DNA from: Hoylesella loescheii DSM 19665 = JCM 12249 = ATCC 15930
GTDB taxonomy: Bacteria; Bacteroidota; Bacteroidia; Bacteroidales; Bacteroidaceae
NCBI RefSeq assembly: GCF_000378085.1
Contig: NZ_KB899218.1
Span: 1 to 64,000, forward strand
DNA length: 64,000 bases
Direction: 5' to 3'
The translations under genes were made by a program, and so were the position numbers. Each line of letters begins with the position of its first letter. The stretch's first letter is position 1. Positions 44,103-53,709 of this stretch are shown in pieces. Below the pieces are notes generated by a model. The model had not been told where the DNA came from. It searched no databases and was given only the letters and a program-made list of their open reading frames with translations.

Positions 44103-44279
44103 TTCAAAACGACAAATTATTTTCTTAGCAGTTGCAATTTTGTTTAATTTGATGCTCATTGCAGCTCTTTTTGCAAAAAGTGCAAATATGTAAATTGGCA
44201 TCTCCAAGCTATGCAGACAACTTACCAACTTTACGCTTAAAATAACAAATAAGCAAGTGTTTTTACCCGTTTTTTTCGT

Positions 44280-44287
44280 TAACTTTG
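44280..44287 (+). promoter_or_regulatory. -7 element of vsr
   Basis: TAACTTTG ends only four bases before the vsr ATG. The start site would fall at or next to the A of ATG, so the message may be leaderless. The -33 region is poor. Confidence 0.5.
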
Positions 44288-44291
44288 CCTC

Positions 44292-44807
44292 ATGGACAAG
44301 TTTACGCCTCAACAACGTCATCGCATCATGGCCTCGGTTAAGTCGAAAGGCACTAAGCCAGAGTTGCTCGTACGCAAGTTTTTGTGGGCGCAGGGGTTCA
44401 GATATAGGCTTAATTCCGACCGACTGCCAGGGCATCCCGACCTTGTTTTACGCAAATATCGCACCTGCATTTTCGTTAACGGCTGTTTTTGGCATGGTCA
44501 TGAGGGCTGCAAACTATGGACCTTACCCAAAACAAACACCCCCTTTTGGGAGAAGAAAGTGAAACGAAACCAACAGCGCGATGCCGAAACGCAACGCCAG
44601 CTAGCACGTATGGGCTGGCATTGCCTAGTGGTTTGGGAGTGCCAATTACGTCCACAGCATCGCCAAGCCACACTGCAAGCCATTGCCCACACCCTTAACC
44701 ACATTTTATTAACCGACTATCAGCTACGTTACGTACTACCCCAACCCAACGAAGAAGAGCCCCTGATGGCTGCCGAAGAGCGTCGCCGATATGGCGATAA
44801 CGATTGA
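44292..44807 (+). CDS. vsr: Very short patch repair endonuclease (Vsr)
   Basis: A 171-residue strand-specific endonuclease that nicks beside T:G mismatches left by deaminated 5-methylcytosine. The N-terminus TPQQRHRIMASVKSKGTKPE is the conserved start of this family, so 44292 is preferred over the internal ATG at 44328. LPGHPDLVL carries the metal-binding Asp50; FVNGCFWHGHEGC holds the active-site His68; FWEKKVKRNQQRD and GWHCLVVWECQL complete the fold. No cytosine methyltransferase is next to it in the window, so it stands alone. Confidence 0.94.
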   Translation: MDKFTPQQRHRIMASVKSKGTKPELLVRKFLWAQGFRYRLNSDRLPGHPDLVLRKYRTCIFVNGCFWHGHEGCKLWTLPKTNTPFWEKKVKRNQQRDAETQRQLARMGWHCLVVWECQLRPQHRQATLQAIAHTLNHILLTDYQLRYVLPQPNEEEPLMAAEERRRYGDND

Positions 44808-44833
44808 AATTCTCCCCAAAACTCACTTATACA

Positions 44834-45151
44834 TTAAAGAGCAAGCGCGCATATCAATACGATAACGAGGTCTAATGTCCAAAGGCTGACGTATGCTATT
44901 TGGCCCAAAACAGCGGAACTACCCTTGTATTGCAACTTCAACAGCAACGCAGAAAGCACAAGGAGAATTGCACTAACCAAATAATACAATGTGTATTGAA
45001 CGGTTGTGGGATGGTGAACTTCCGCATCTTCCATCTCAATAAATTCCTCTACGTCGAACCAGGCCCCTTGTATGGTGCCCAATATAGCAAGAATAAGCAG
45101 TGGACTTATTATAAACAAAATCTTTAAGAGTATATTTTTCATACGCAACAT
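44834..45151 (-). CDS. Small membrane protein, function unknown
   Basis: A 105-residue protein with three likely membrane helices (about 8-28, 50-70 and 80-103) and an acidic loop DVEEFIEMEDAEV between the first two. I recognise no family. It converges on vsr with only 26 bases between. A TACTTTTG -7 element lies at 45258-45265 on its strand. An ATG at residue 4 is an alternative start. Confidence 0.55.
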   Translation of the reverse strand: MLRMKNILLKILFIISPLLILAILGTIQGAWFDVEEFIEMEDAEVHHPTTVQYTLYYLVSAILLVLSALLLKLQYKGSSAVLGQIAYVSLWTLDLVIVLICALAL

Positions 45152-45257
45152 TCTCCTTTTTGGGCTTACTTCTTCAATGACCTCTCCCTTATATTCTCCA
45201 TTCCAACGTGAAGTTATTTACTAAAATTGGGCATATTCGTTATATACAGCACACCTG

Positions 45258-45265
45258 CAAAAGTA
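45258..45265 (-). promoter_or_regulatory. Possible -7 element of the small membrane protein gene
   Basis: Minus-strand TACTTTTG about 107 bases before the start. No clear -33 at the usual distance. Confidence 0.35.
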
Positions 45266-45606
45266 CGATTATTTATTTACAAAAAACACTTACATACAAT
45301 AATTAGATGTTATCATCAATCTTCGTCTCCTTCCCTCTGCAGCGATTTACACATTACATCAATGGCAGAAAGTGACTGCAAGATATAGAAACGTATTGCA
45401 ACAAGTGGCGGTTTAAGTATTCATGTATGCGCGTAACAAGCACGTAACAACCTCGAAGAGATTCTTTCACCATGCTGGCACTTTGCGCACACGCAAGCAA
45501 AGGTTACGATTGGGGACACGCTTTCAGTTCTTTTGAAGAACAATATAACAGATAATGCATCAGCACTTTTCAACGATTGTACCGCTTTCTTTGGTCAACG
45601 GTTTTG

Positions 45607-45703
45607 TTCCACATAAGATGGAACGCGATTCCAAACGACATGGAACATTGTTCCATATAAGTTGGAACACCATTCCAAATAAGCCGGAACAACAGTACAA
45701 AAC
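45607..45703 (+). repeat. 22-bp phased palindrome array C
   Basis: TTCCA begins at 45607, 45629, 45651 and 45673, 22 bases apart. The cores are CATAAGA, AACGACA, TATAAGT and AATAAGC; the last right arm is CGGAAC. The fifth position (45695) carries the half-unit GTACA followed by AAACAACTATA. It lies between divergent genes, about 500 bases upstream of the third SusC promoter. The rest of the gap (45266-45606 and 45704-46104) shows no supported gene. Confidence 0.88.
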
Positions 45704-46104
45704 AACTATAACACCATGAAAGCACAAAAAGCTGATGTTCAAAGGTATGTAATTGAAGTTCGTTTCCTCGTAGATGACTTTTCGTTTCACGCCCAAACGC
45801 CTCCCCCACATTATGTTTTTTACGTGAGAAACAGCCATACACGTTCAACATATACACGCATACGAGGAACACCTATTTCGAGGACGAGAAGAGGGGATGT
45901 GCGCCGTAACGCAGCGAACACATAAACCATGCGTACATATAAGCGTTATCGTTGCTCTTATTTGCACAAAAGAAGCGGAGCAACAACTTTTTCTGTGCGC
46001 CTTAACAATTATGCAAATGCCTGAAATGTAACAAATTACAAAAAATCGTTCGCACAAGCAAGCAGCAACAGTTTATCACAATTTATCTTTTTCTCTTAGA
46101 AAAG

Positions 46105-46136
46105 TTTGTGCCTTTAATGGAATTTAATTACATTTG
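46105..46136 (+). promoter_or_regulatory. Promoter of the locus-3 SusC operon
   Basis: TTTG (46105-46108), 20 bases, TACATTTG (46129-46136). The leader to the ATG at 46410 would be about 270 nt. Confidence 0.6.
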
Positions 46137-46169
46137 CCAGTGAAAGAATTGAACCATAAGTTTTAGCCC

Positions 46170-46192
46170 AAGGTGGTTTTAAAAGCCACCTT
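46170..46192 (+). promoter_or_regulatory. Stem-loop in the locus-3 SusC leader
   Basis: AAGGTGG (46170-46176) pairs with CCACCTT (46186-46192) about 30 nt after the likely transcript start. No T-run follows, so it is a structural element rather than a terminator. Confidence 0.5.
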
Positions 46193-46409
46193 CAACGACA
46201 ACTAAACGATATCCGAACAGACCTCACTTGCTTTATAAAAAGAGCATAATACGCTATACAATAGGGAGAGTAAACGAAAACAACTGGATAGATGCAAAAA
46301 GACATTTAAGAGCAACCCTTAAAGAGAGTTTCCTATGCCTAATCAGAGAGTTTTTAGAATACGCCTCCAACCTAACTAAATACACACTATTAACAATTGG
46401 CTTCACTCT

Positions 46410-49400
46410 ATGATTAAAAGAACTGCAACATTAATGATTCTTTGTCTGGTAGCTTTCTTCGCCGCAGCTCAGACAATGAAAGTCAGTGGAACGGTGGTAG
46501 ACGAGTCTGGCGAACCTATTATCGGTGCTTCGGTAAAGGTTAAAGACACAACGCTGGGCGTGGCTACCAACCTAGAAGGAAAGTTTACACTCGACAACGT
46601 ACCAAGAACGGCACGCGAGTTGATCGTTTCGTACATTGGTATGACACCCGTAACAGCAACCATCAAGCCTGAAATGCGCATCGTAATGAAGTCGGACTCG
46701 AAACAGATCGACGACGTTATCGTGGTGGCTTTCGGTAAACAGAAGCGCGAAGCGTTCACTGGTTCGGCTGGCGTTCTTAATGCCGATAAAATTGCCGAAC
46801 GACAAGTGAACAACCCCTTGTCGGCCCTTAACGGCAAGGTTTCGGGTGTGCAGATGATCGAAGGAAATGGTCCGGCATCGTCGCCAACCATTCAAATCCG
46901 TGGTATTAGCTCGCTCAACGCAGGCAACGGTCCGCTCATCGTTGTCGACGGATTGCCCTATTCGGGATATTACAGCGACATCAACCCCGCCGATGTTGAA
47001 AGTATCAGCGTGCTGAAAGATGCTGCCTCGAACTCACTTTACGGTGCACGCGGTGCCAATGGCGTAATTCTCATTACCACCAAGACGGCCAAACGCGGCA
47101 ATGCCGTTATTTCAGTAGACGCCAAATGGGGCTTTAACGAAGACGCCAAAGTGGACTACGACCACGTTACCAGCCCTGGACAGTACTACGAGATGTTTTA
47201 TAAGGCCATCTACAACAAGTTTCATTACGGCGACGGAATGGATGCTTACTCGGCCTACCTCAAAGCAAACGAAACCATTTACAAGCCTGGAAGCCAGGGC
47301 GGACTGGGCAGTATAGTGTACAGTGTGCCACAAGGCGAATACCTTATAGGACAAAACGGCAAGCTAAACCCACATGCTACATTGGGCAATGTGGTACAAC
47401 ACAACGGCAAGGAATACATGCTTTATCCCGACGATTGGAAGAAAGAAGGACTACGCAGAGGCTTCCGCCAAGAATATAACATTGGTATTAACGGTGGAAC
47501 CGACATCTTCAAGACATACGCCAGCATTGGTTATATGAAGAATAATGGTATCTGCTACGGTTCGGACTACACGCGCTACTCGGCTCGCTTAAAGTCAGAG
47601 TATCAGGCACGCCCATGGTTAACCTTCGGCGGAAACATCAGTTACACGCACTCCGAGTCTAATTCGTCGGGCAATGCATTTGGTGCAGCCCACCAGGTAC
47701 CGCCTATCTACCCCGTCTACCTTCGTGACGGCAAAGGCAATATCATGTACGACCGCAACGGAAAGATGTACGACTATGGCAACGGAGCGGTTAACGGCGT
47801 AACGAGAGAGATTTTCTTGAACGAAGCACCGCTGCAAAACGACCTGCTGAACATATCGACCAACAGCAGCAACGCTTACGGCATGCAGGGGTATGCAGAC
47901 TTTTCGTTCCTCGAAGACTTTAAGTTGACAACCAACGTAAGCATCTATAACACCGAAAACCGCGACAACGATGCCGCCAACCCCTACTACGGATTCGACA
48001 AAACGCGTGGCGGACAGGTTGGTGTTTCGCACTATCGCACCTTCGCTTTCAACACGCAGCAGCTGCTTAACTATAATAAGGAGTTCGGAAAGCATACCGT
48101 TTCGGCATTGTTAGGCCACGAATACACACGCAACATCAGCACAACGCTCACGGGAAGAAAGAACAACATCTTTGCCTATAAGATGAACACCGAGCTATCG
48201 GGCGCCCTTACGCTGGTGTCGGCAAATAGCTATAAGGACCTCTATAACATCGAAGGTTTCTTCTTCCGCGGGCAATACGACTACGATAGCAAATACTTTG
48301 CATCGGCATCGTTTCGTCGCGACGGCTCGTCTCGCTTCCATCCCAAACATCGTTGGGGTAACTTCTGGTCGTTTGGCGGTGCTTGGATAATGACCAAAGA
48401 AAAGTGGTTCAAACCTAAATGGGTGGACATGCTGAAGCTTAAAGCCAGCTTTGGACAGCAAGGTAACGATGCCATTGGCGATTTCTACTACTCAGACTTC
48501 TATGACCTATTAGCTGTAAACGGCGAGGGTTCATTGGCTTTCAGCAACAAAGGTAAGCAAGACATCACGTGGGAAACCAACACCAACATAAACGCCGGCT
48601 TTGAATTTGAGCTCTTTAAGCGCCGACTTACAGGTAGCGTAGAACTCTATCAACGCAAAACCACCGACATGTTGCTGTGGTTCTCGGTGCCTCCTTCGTT
48701 GGGATATGATGGTTATTACGACAACGTTGGCGACATGATGAACCGCGGTATCGAAGTAAACCTCGACGGCGAAATCATCCGCACGAAGGACATAACATGG
48801 TCGATGAACTTCAATATCACCCACAACCGCAATAAGATAAGCTATCTTCCCAAAGAAAATAAAACGTTAGAGAAAGAAGGGCACGCAGGTTATTCAGACG
48901 GTTCACGCTATATCGGCGAGGGATTACCCATCAATACGTGGTACATCAAGAAGTTTGCAGGCGTAAACGAAGAAGGGTTGAGCACATGGTATTATACAGA
49001 CCAGGCAACAGGCAAGCTGAAACCCACAACCGATTACAGTTCGGCCGACTACTATTTAGGTGGTAGTCCGCATCCCGACGTTTATGGCGGCTTCGGTACT
49101 TCAGTACGTGGCTACGGTTTCGACCTAAACATTAGCTTCATCTACTCTCTCGGAGGCAAGGCCTACGACAATGGATATGAAGGCATGATGCGTAACCCTG
49201 AACCTTCGATTGCACCGCAGGCATACCACAAAGACCTGCTCAATGTCTGGACACGTGAGAATCCTAATAGCAACATTCCACGTTTCCAATATGGCGACAT
49301 CAACACAACCGCCTTCTCAGACAGGTTCTTAATAGATGCTAGCACACTCACATTCAAGTCGATAAGCTTGGGTTACACTTTCCCAGCACAGCTTATCAAG

Positions 49401-49565
49401 AAACTGCAATTAAGCAGTTTGCGAGTCTTCCTCTCGTGCGACAACGTGGCTTATTGGAGCAAACGCAAGGGATTCGACCCCCGAACAAGTCTCACAGGTA
49501 ATGTAAGCGACGATTCATACTCGCCCATGCGCACAGCATCCGCTGGCATATCTGTTAAATTCTAA
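46410..49565 (+). CDS. SusC/RagA-family TonB-dependent transporter (locus 3)
   Basis: A 1051-residue outer-membrane transporter. Signal peptide to about residue 21; regulatory-like domain with GTVVDESGEPIIGASVKVKD; DVIVVAFGKQKREAFTGSAG near the TonB box; plug with GPLIVVDGLPYSG and SLYGARGANGVILITTK; barrel ending MRTASAGISVKF. It starts a four-gene plus-strand operon that ends with an M64 peptidase, so its cargo may be peptides or glycopeptides. Confidence 0.95.
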   Translation: MIKRTATLMILCLVAFFAAAQTMKVSGTVVDESGEPIIGASVKVKDTTLGVATNLEGKFTLDNVPRTARELIVSYIGMTPVTATIKPEMRIVMKSDSKQIDDVIVVAFGKQKREAFTGSAGVLNADKIAERQVNNPLSALNGKVSGVQMIEGNGPASSPTIQIRGISSLNAGNGPLIVVDGLPYSGYYSDINPADVESISVLKDAASNSLYGARGANGVILITTKTAKRGNAVISVDAKWGFNEDAKVDYDHVTSPGQYYEMFYKAIYNKFHYGDGMDAYSAYLKANETIYKPGSQGGLGSIVYSVPQGEYLIGQNGKLNPHATLGNVVQHNGKEYMLYPDDWKKEGLRRGFRQEYNIGINGGTDIFKTYASIGYMKNNGICYGSDYTRYSARLKSEYQARPWLTFGGNISYTHSESNSSGNAFGAAHQVPPIYPVYLRDGKGNIMYDRNGKMYDYGNGAVNGVTREIFLNEAPLQNDLLNISTNSSNAYGMQGYADFSFLEDFKLTTNVSIYNTENRDNDAANPYYGFDKTRGGQVGVSHYRTFAFNTQQLLNYNKEFGKHTVSALLGHEYTRNISTTLTGRKNNIFAYKMNTELSGALTLVSANSYKDLYNIEGFFFRGQYDYDSKYFASASFRRDGSSRFHPKHRWGNFWSFGGAWIMTKEKWFKPKWVDMLKLKASFGQQGNDAIGDFYYSDFYDLLAVNGEGSLAFSNKGKQDITWETNTNINAGFEFELFKRRLTGSVELYQRKTTDMLLWFSVPPSLGYDGYYDNVGDMMNRGIEVNLDGEIIRTKDITWSMNFNITHNRNKISYLPKENKTLEKEGHAGYSDGSRYIGEGLPINTWYIKKFAGVNEEGLSTWYYTDQATGKLKPTTDYSSADYYLGGSPHPDVYGGFGTSVRGYGFDLNISFIYSLGGKAYDNGYEGMMRNPEPSIAPQAYHKDLLNVWTRENPNSNIPRFQYGDINTTAFSDRFLIDASTLTFKSISLGYTFPAQLIKKLQLSSLRVFLSCDNVAYWSKRKGFDPRTSLTGNVSDDSYSPMRTASAGISVKF

Positions 49566-49588
49566 CAATAAAGAAAGGAACAACATTT

Positions 49589-51319
49589 ATGAAACGGTTC
49601 ATTAAACACATCATACTGCTCAGCCTAACTGCGCCTACTTTAACCGCCTGCTTAGAAGAAGCGTACCCTGGACGGGGTTTCACACAAGAACAATTGTTTG
49701 AAACCGACAATTCCGCAGCCGCCCTAAGCAAGGCCATCCCTGGTGCTATGCTACGCATGGGCAAAGGTAACGGCCATTACGGATATGCAGGGCTATTTAT
49801 GGACAGAGAAGCTATGTGTGCCGAGATACCCGTATACGATATGCTGTACGACTACTATCAAGACGAGGGATTCGACCGCAATTACAGCCCCGAGTATTAT
49901 GTGGCAATAGATTGGTGGCCTTTCTACTACGAGCTTATTAAGAAAGCCAACCTCACTGTGGGAGCGGTGGCCATCAACGAGAACACAAGTACTGAAGAGC
50001 TTGCCCATGTTGGCAACGCACTTGGTTATCGCGCGTTTGCCTATTACGATATGGCTTTTGCCTACGAGTATAAGAAAACGGGGTACGCCAAACTGGACGA
50101 TAAGGCTGGAATCGATAAAATCTACGGCCTTACTGTGCCTATCCGTACCGAGAGCACCACGCAACAAGAAGCTACAACAGATAGGCGCGCGCCCTTCTAC
50201 GTGATGTATCGCTTTATCATGACCGACCTAGACCGAGCCGAAAAATATCTGCAAGGCTATAAAAGAAGTGGTGCAAACATGATGGACCAAGGTGCTATCT
50301 TTGGCATTAAGGCACGACTGTGGTTGCAAATGGGTAGCAGATTCGAGAAGTACAACGCCGACTTACAGGAACAATTGGCACACGAAAACGACGAGGCACT
50401 AGCCAAATACAACAAGCTGGGCATCACAACGGCCAACGATTGCTTTAAAAAGGCGGCCCAATATGCACGCTTGGCCATTAGCGAAGGCCATCGCCCACTT
50501 ACCAAGGCAGAATGGTTTAACAGCACAACAGGCTTTAATACGGCCAATGATGCATGGCTGCTAGCCGTGCAAATCAACTCGAACGACATGACGAATGGGT
50601 CTAACTGGAACTGGAAAAACTTTGTTGGCAACATGTCGCCTGAAAATACTTTCGGCCTAAACAACCTCGAATACAAGGCTTACCGCATGATAGACGCAGG
50701 CTTATATAAAGGCATCGAGAATGGCGATTGGCGTAAAAACACGTGGATTGCACCTGCAGACGCTGGCCAAGCTGCTGCTTATTCGAAGTACACCACACTC
50801 TATAAGGCCGAAGATTGGGTAAAACTACCAGCCTATACTGGCTTAAAGTTCCACCCACGCAGCGGTGAAATGAAGGACTACAAGGTGGGGGCAGCCGTCG
50901 ACATTCCATTGATGCGCGTCGAGGAAATGTTCCTTATAGAAGCCGAAGCCAAAGCCCATTACGAGGGATTGGCAGCTGGCAAGCAGGCATTGACCAATTA
51001 CCTGAACACCTATCGTTATGACGACAACTCTTATCAGTGCACCGCCACAACCATGGATGGCTTTAACGATGAGATATTACGCCAAAAACGGATCGAGTTC
51101 TGGGGTGAAGGTATCGTTTTCTTTGACTACAAACGGCTCGAAAAAGCTGTCATCCGTCACTACGAAGGCTCTAATCATCCTACCGACTATCAATGGAACA
51201 CCAAGGCGGGTTTCGTTGCACCGCGCATGAACATTTGTATCAGCCACTACGAAAGGCAGTACAACGCGAACATCGTTAACAATCCCGACCCCTCGGGCGT
51301 TCATGAGGAAAAGAAGTAA
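49589..51319 (+). CDS. SusD/RagB-family nutrient-binding lipoprotein (locus 3)
   Basis: A 576-residue lipoprotein with lipobox PTLTAC, longer than most SusD proteins. Family signs are NALGYRAFAYYDMAFAYEYK, AIFGIKARLWLQMGSRFEKY, IPLMRVEEMFLIEAEAKAHY and RQKRIEFWGEGIVFFDYKRL. It begins 23 bases after SusC. It forms the surface lid of the locus-3 transporter. Confidence 0.92.
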   Translation: MKRFIKHIILLSLTAPTLTACLEEAYPGRGFTQEQLFETDNSAAALSKAIPGAMLRMGKGNGHYGYAGLFMDREAMCAEIPVYDMLYDYYQDEGFDRNYSPEYYVAIDWWPFYYELIKKANLTVGAVAINENTSTEELAHVGNALGYRAFAYYDMAFAYEYKKTGYAKLDDKAGIDKIYGLTVPIRTESTTQQEATTDRRAPFYVMYRFIMTDLDRAEKYLQGYKRSGANMMDQGAIFGIKARLWLQMGSRFEKYNADLQEQLAHENDEALAKYNKLGITTANDCFKKAAQYARLAISEGHRPLTKAEWFNSTTGFNTANDAWLLAVQINSNDMTNGSNWNWKNFVGNMSPENTFGLNNLEYKAYRMIDAGLYKGIENGDWRKNTWIAPADAGQAAAYSKYTTLYKAEDWVKLPAYTGLKFHPRSGEMKDYKVGAAVDIPLMRVEEMFLIEAEAKAHYEGLAAGKQALTNYLNTYRYDDNSYQCTATTMDGFNDEILRQKRIEFWGEGIVFFDYKRLEKAVIRHYEGSNHPTDYQWNTKAGFVAPRMNICISHYERQYNANIVNNPDPSGVHEEKK

Positions 51320-51355
51320 AGCATTGTTTTTGAGAACAAATAACAACAATTAGAC

Positions 51356-52267
51356 ATGAAGACAATTAAGCATATTGGTCTGTTTGGAGCGTTGGTTGTA
51401 GTGGCATTACTGGCAGCCTGCTCTGATAAGGACGACTACACGCCCGGGGCCGAAGTGCCCAGCGGCTGCCAACAAGTGCGTTTTGCAGACACAAACAATA
51501 CCATCTGTGTGCTAGACTCGGCCAACACCAACGACCGCACGGCAACAATAACACTTAAACGAAACAACACGGGCGCGGCACTGACAACACCCGTGAAGGT
51601 TGTTTCGCAGTCGGCTGGGCTAGAAATACCCACCGAGGTGACGTTCGCTGCTGGCGACTCGTTGGCTACGCTCGCCATCAAAGCCCCAGAAAAGGTGGCC
51701 TTGAAAGCTGTGTATAGCTACGAACTTCGACTAGAAGGCAACGATGTCGACCCCTATTCTAAGCTCGACGGTGGCGTTGTTTTCTCTGGTCAGCTTAACT
51801 TCCCCATATCGAAGAAGGCCGAATTTTATGCCGATCCTAGTTCGAAAACCTATGCGCTGTTCAACGCTTGGACGGAAACGGTGATGGTTTTAGGCAACAA
51901 TAACTTCTACATCAAAGACTTTATGCACTCTGGAGAGAACCTCTGGCTCATAACCAGTTCAACAGGCGTGCTAGGAGTTAAGAGCGATTCGTGGACAAAA
52001 AGCTGTATTGTGGCAGACACTTCTGCACCAGGCAGCTACTCATATTATTTCCAAAAGCTTGTAGACAAGCAGCTGAAACCCTATCCGCTCTATCCGCTTG
52101 GCAAAGCCAGCGATAAGCCTTGGATTAACGAATTGACGCTATACGGAGGTCCCGACTATTCTTCTTACAGCTCAAACGGCACTTGGGGAAAAATCTATAT
52201 CCAACATGCCAAGTACAGCACAGGCGAAGAAGAGGATTGGGTTTACCTTTATTTCCAACTTAAATAA
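51356..52267 (+). CDS. Surface lipoprotein accompanying SusC/SusD (locus 3)
   Basis: A 303-residue lipoprotein with lipobox LLAAC. Residues about 40-150 look like a Calx-beta/DUF1735-like sandwich (TATITLKRNNTGAALTTPVK, then EIPTEVTFAAGDSLATLAIK). The C-terminal half (KTYALFNAWTETVMVLGNNN, EDWVYLYFQLK) is unlike anything I can name but is typical of lipoproteins in this operon position. It probably contributes to cargo binding. A hairpin with a T-run follows its stop. Confidence 0.7.
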   Translation: MKTIKHIGLFGALVVVALLAACSDKDDYTPGAEVPSGCQQVRFADTNNTICVLDSANTNDRTATITLKRNNTGAALTTPVKVVSQSAGLEIPTEVTFAAGDSLATLAIKAPEKVALKAVYSYELRLEGNDVDPYSKLDGGVVFSGQLNFPISKKAEFYADPSSKTYALFNAWTETVMVLGNNNFYIKDFMHSGENLWLITSSTGVLGVKSDSWTKSCIVADTSAPGSYSYYFQKLVDKQLKPYPLYPLGKASDKPWINELTLYGGPDYSSYSSNGTWGKIYIQHAKYSTGEEEDWVYLYFQLK

Positions 52268-52275
52268 ACCATCAT

Positions 52276-52309
52276 GGAGGGGCCATAGCTTAATGGCCTC
52301 TCCCTTTTT
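52276..52309 (+). terminator. Intrinsic terminator inside the locus-3 operon
   Basis: GGAGGGGCCAT (52276-52286) pairs with ATGGCCTCTCC (52293-52303) with one G-U pair, followed by CTTTTT. It separates the lipoprotein from the M64 peptidase gene, whose ATG is 20 bases further on with no promoter between. The peptidase must depend on read-through. Confidence 0.75.
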
Positions 52310-52328
52310 AACTATTAAAACAACACCT

Positions 52329-53348
52329 ATGCACTTTAAGTACAAGCACTTAACCATTCTCCTGCTTTCCGTTTTCGCACTAACCTTCACGGCATGTAAC
52401 GAGAGTGGCGACGATACCGAAGAAACAACGCTAGTTAAACAAAACGATGACATCGTTGCCTTAGATGGCAAAGTGATCACACTTCAAACGGCAACGCAGG
52501 GCAAGGGCTATAACATCATCCTGATGGGCGATGGGTTTACGGTAGACATGATTAAAAACGGAACCTACGAGGAAGTGATGAAAAAGTCGGCCGAACACCT
52601 TTTCGCGCTCGAACCGATGAAGTCGCTTCGGCCTTATTTCAATGTTTACTTCGTTCAAAAGGTTTCGCTTAGCAGCGACCTAAGCGGATCTACGGCCTTA
52701 GCAAGCGCCATAAAGAACGGTAAGGTTTGTGGATTCATCAACGATGACAACCTAGACTACAAGACAATGGTTTACGCATCGGCTGTTCCGAGCTTTAAAG
52801 AAGAAAACTCGGTTATCAGCGTGGTGATGAACACCTCTAAATCTGGCGGCATTACATTTTGGCACGATTGGAACTCTACATTGGCCTGTGCCTACACCAC
52901 ACTTTATGGCGGTATAGACGGCGCGTACTTCCGCCACACGATTATACATGAAACGGCTGGGCATGCCATCGGAAAACTCGACGACGAATACGACCTGCAG
53001 AACCTCGACCTTGACAACGCTGGCCGAGAACGTTTCGCTTACGGACACACCTTGGGTTGGTTGATGAACGTATCGACAACCAACGATGCCACACAGGCAC
53101 CTTGGGCCCAGTTCCTAGCCGACTCACGTTACGCCAATCAAGGGCTAGGCTTTTTCGAAGGGGGTGGTGCACGTTATGCCACTGGTGTATGGCGACCCAC
53201 CGAGAACAGTATCATGCGCACCACAGACATAGACCATATCGAGTTCAACGCTCCTTCGCGTCGCGCCATCTATAACAAGGTGATGGAGGTGGCAATGGGT
53301 CGCACACCCACATACGAAGAGTTTGTGGCTTTCGACCAAAAGCGATAA
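52329..53348 (+). CDS. M64-family (IgA-peptidase-like) metallopeptidase lipoprotein
   Basis: A 339-residue lipoprotein with lipobox TFTAC at Cys23. GYNIILMGDGFT (60-71) is the M64 opening motif, SVVMNTSKSGG and ACAYTTLYGG follow, and HETAGH (207-212) with GKLDDEY (215-221) is the zinc site; NSIMR further on may be the Met-turn. M64 enzymes cut proteins, including immunoglobulins in some members. The start at 52329 gives a proper signal peptide; the frame also opens at 52206 but that would overlap the lipoprotein gene and the terminator hairpin. Its place suggests surface proteolysis feeding SusC/SusD. Confidence 0.9.
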   Translation: MHFKYKHLTILLLSVFALTFTACNESGDDTEETTLVKQNDDIVALDGKVITLQTATQGKGYNIILMGDGFTVDMIKNGTYEEVMKKSAEHLFALEPMKSLRPYFNVYFVQKVSLSSDLSGSTALASAIKNGKVCGFINDDNLDYKTMVYASAVPSFKEENSVISVVMNTSKSGGITFWHDWNSTLACAYTTLYGGIDGAYFRHTIIHETAGHAIGKLDDEYDLQNLDLDNAGRERFAYGHTLGWLMNVSTTNDATQAPWAQFLADSRYANQGLGFFEGGGARYATGVWRPTENSIMRTTDIDHIEFNAPSRRAIYNKVMEVAMGRTPTYEEFVAFDQKR

Positions 53349-53514
53349 AGAGTCTGGCCATGGGAATAGACAATATAGGATAATCTCCTAAGTCCACCAA
53401 AAACCAGAAGTAGTAAAGGCCATTAGCATCACGCACTGGTAGAATTCAATCATACACAATATGGCATTAGGCCTTTGGTGAGGCGAACGGCTTATTTATT
53501 AAAGTTGGCCACTA
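53349..53514. other. Intergenic stretch, nothing recognised
   Basis: The space between the M64 gene and the terminator at 53515 shows no supported gene, repeat or promoter. Confidence 0.5.
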
Positions 53515-53556
53515 AAAAAGAAGAGGGTACGCTCGTAAGCATACCCTCTTCTTTTA
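53515..53556. terminator. Bidirectional intrinsic terminator
   Basis: AAAAGAAGAGGGTA and TACCCTCTTCTTTT form a 14-bp perfect stem around a 12-base loop, with A/T runs on both flanks. It serves the locus-3 operon and probably also the convergent gene at 53710. Confidence 0.85.
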
Positions 53557-53709
53557 TTTATCGCCACAGGATGGCAACGTAATTATACTATCTTACTTAT
53601 CGTTTGAGAGTAAGATGGTTCATGGGCTATGAGATAGGTTTGACCCTTAGATGCTGTTAGAAAAGCATACACGAGTGACATTACCTAGCCCCTTTGTAAC
53701 CCATCCTTC

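Noticed and set aside
45560..45872. Two overlapping minus-strand frames of 92 and 100 codons
   Set aside because: They cross array C and have no recognisable content or promoter.
52206..52328. Longer start for the M64 peptidase
   Set aside because: It overlaps the preceding gene and terminator stem and would hide the lipobox.
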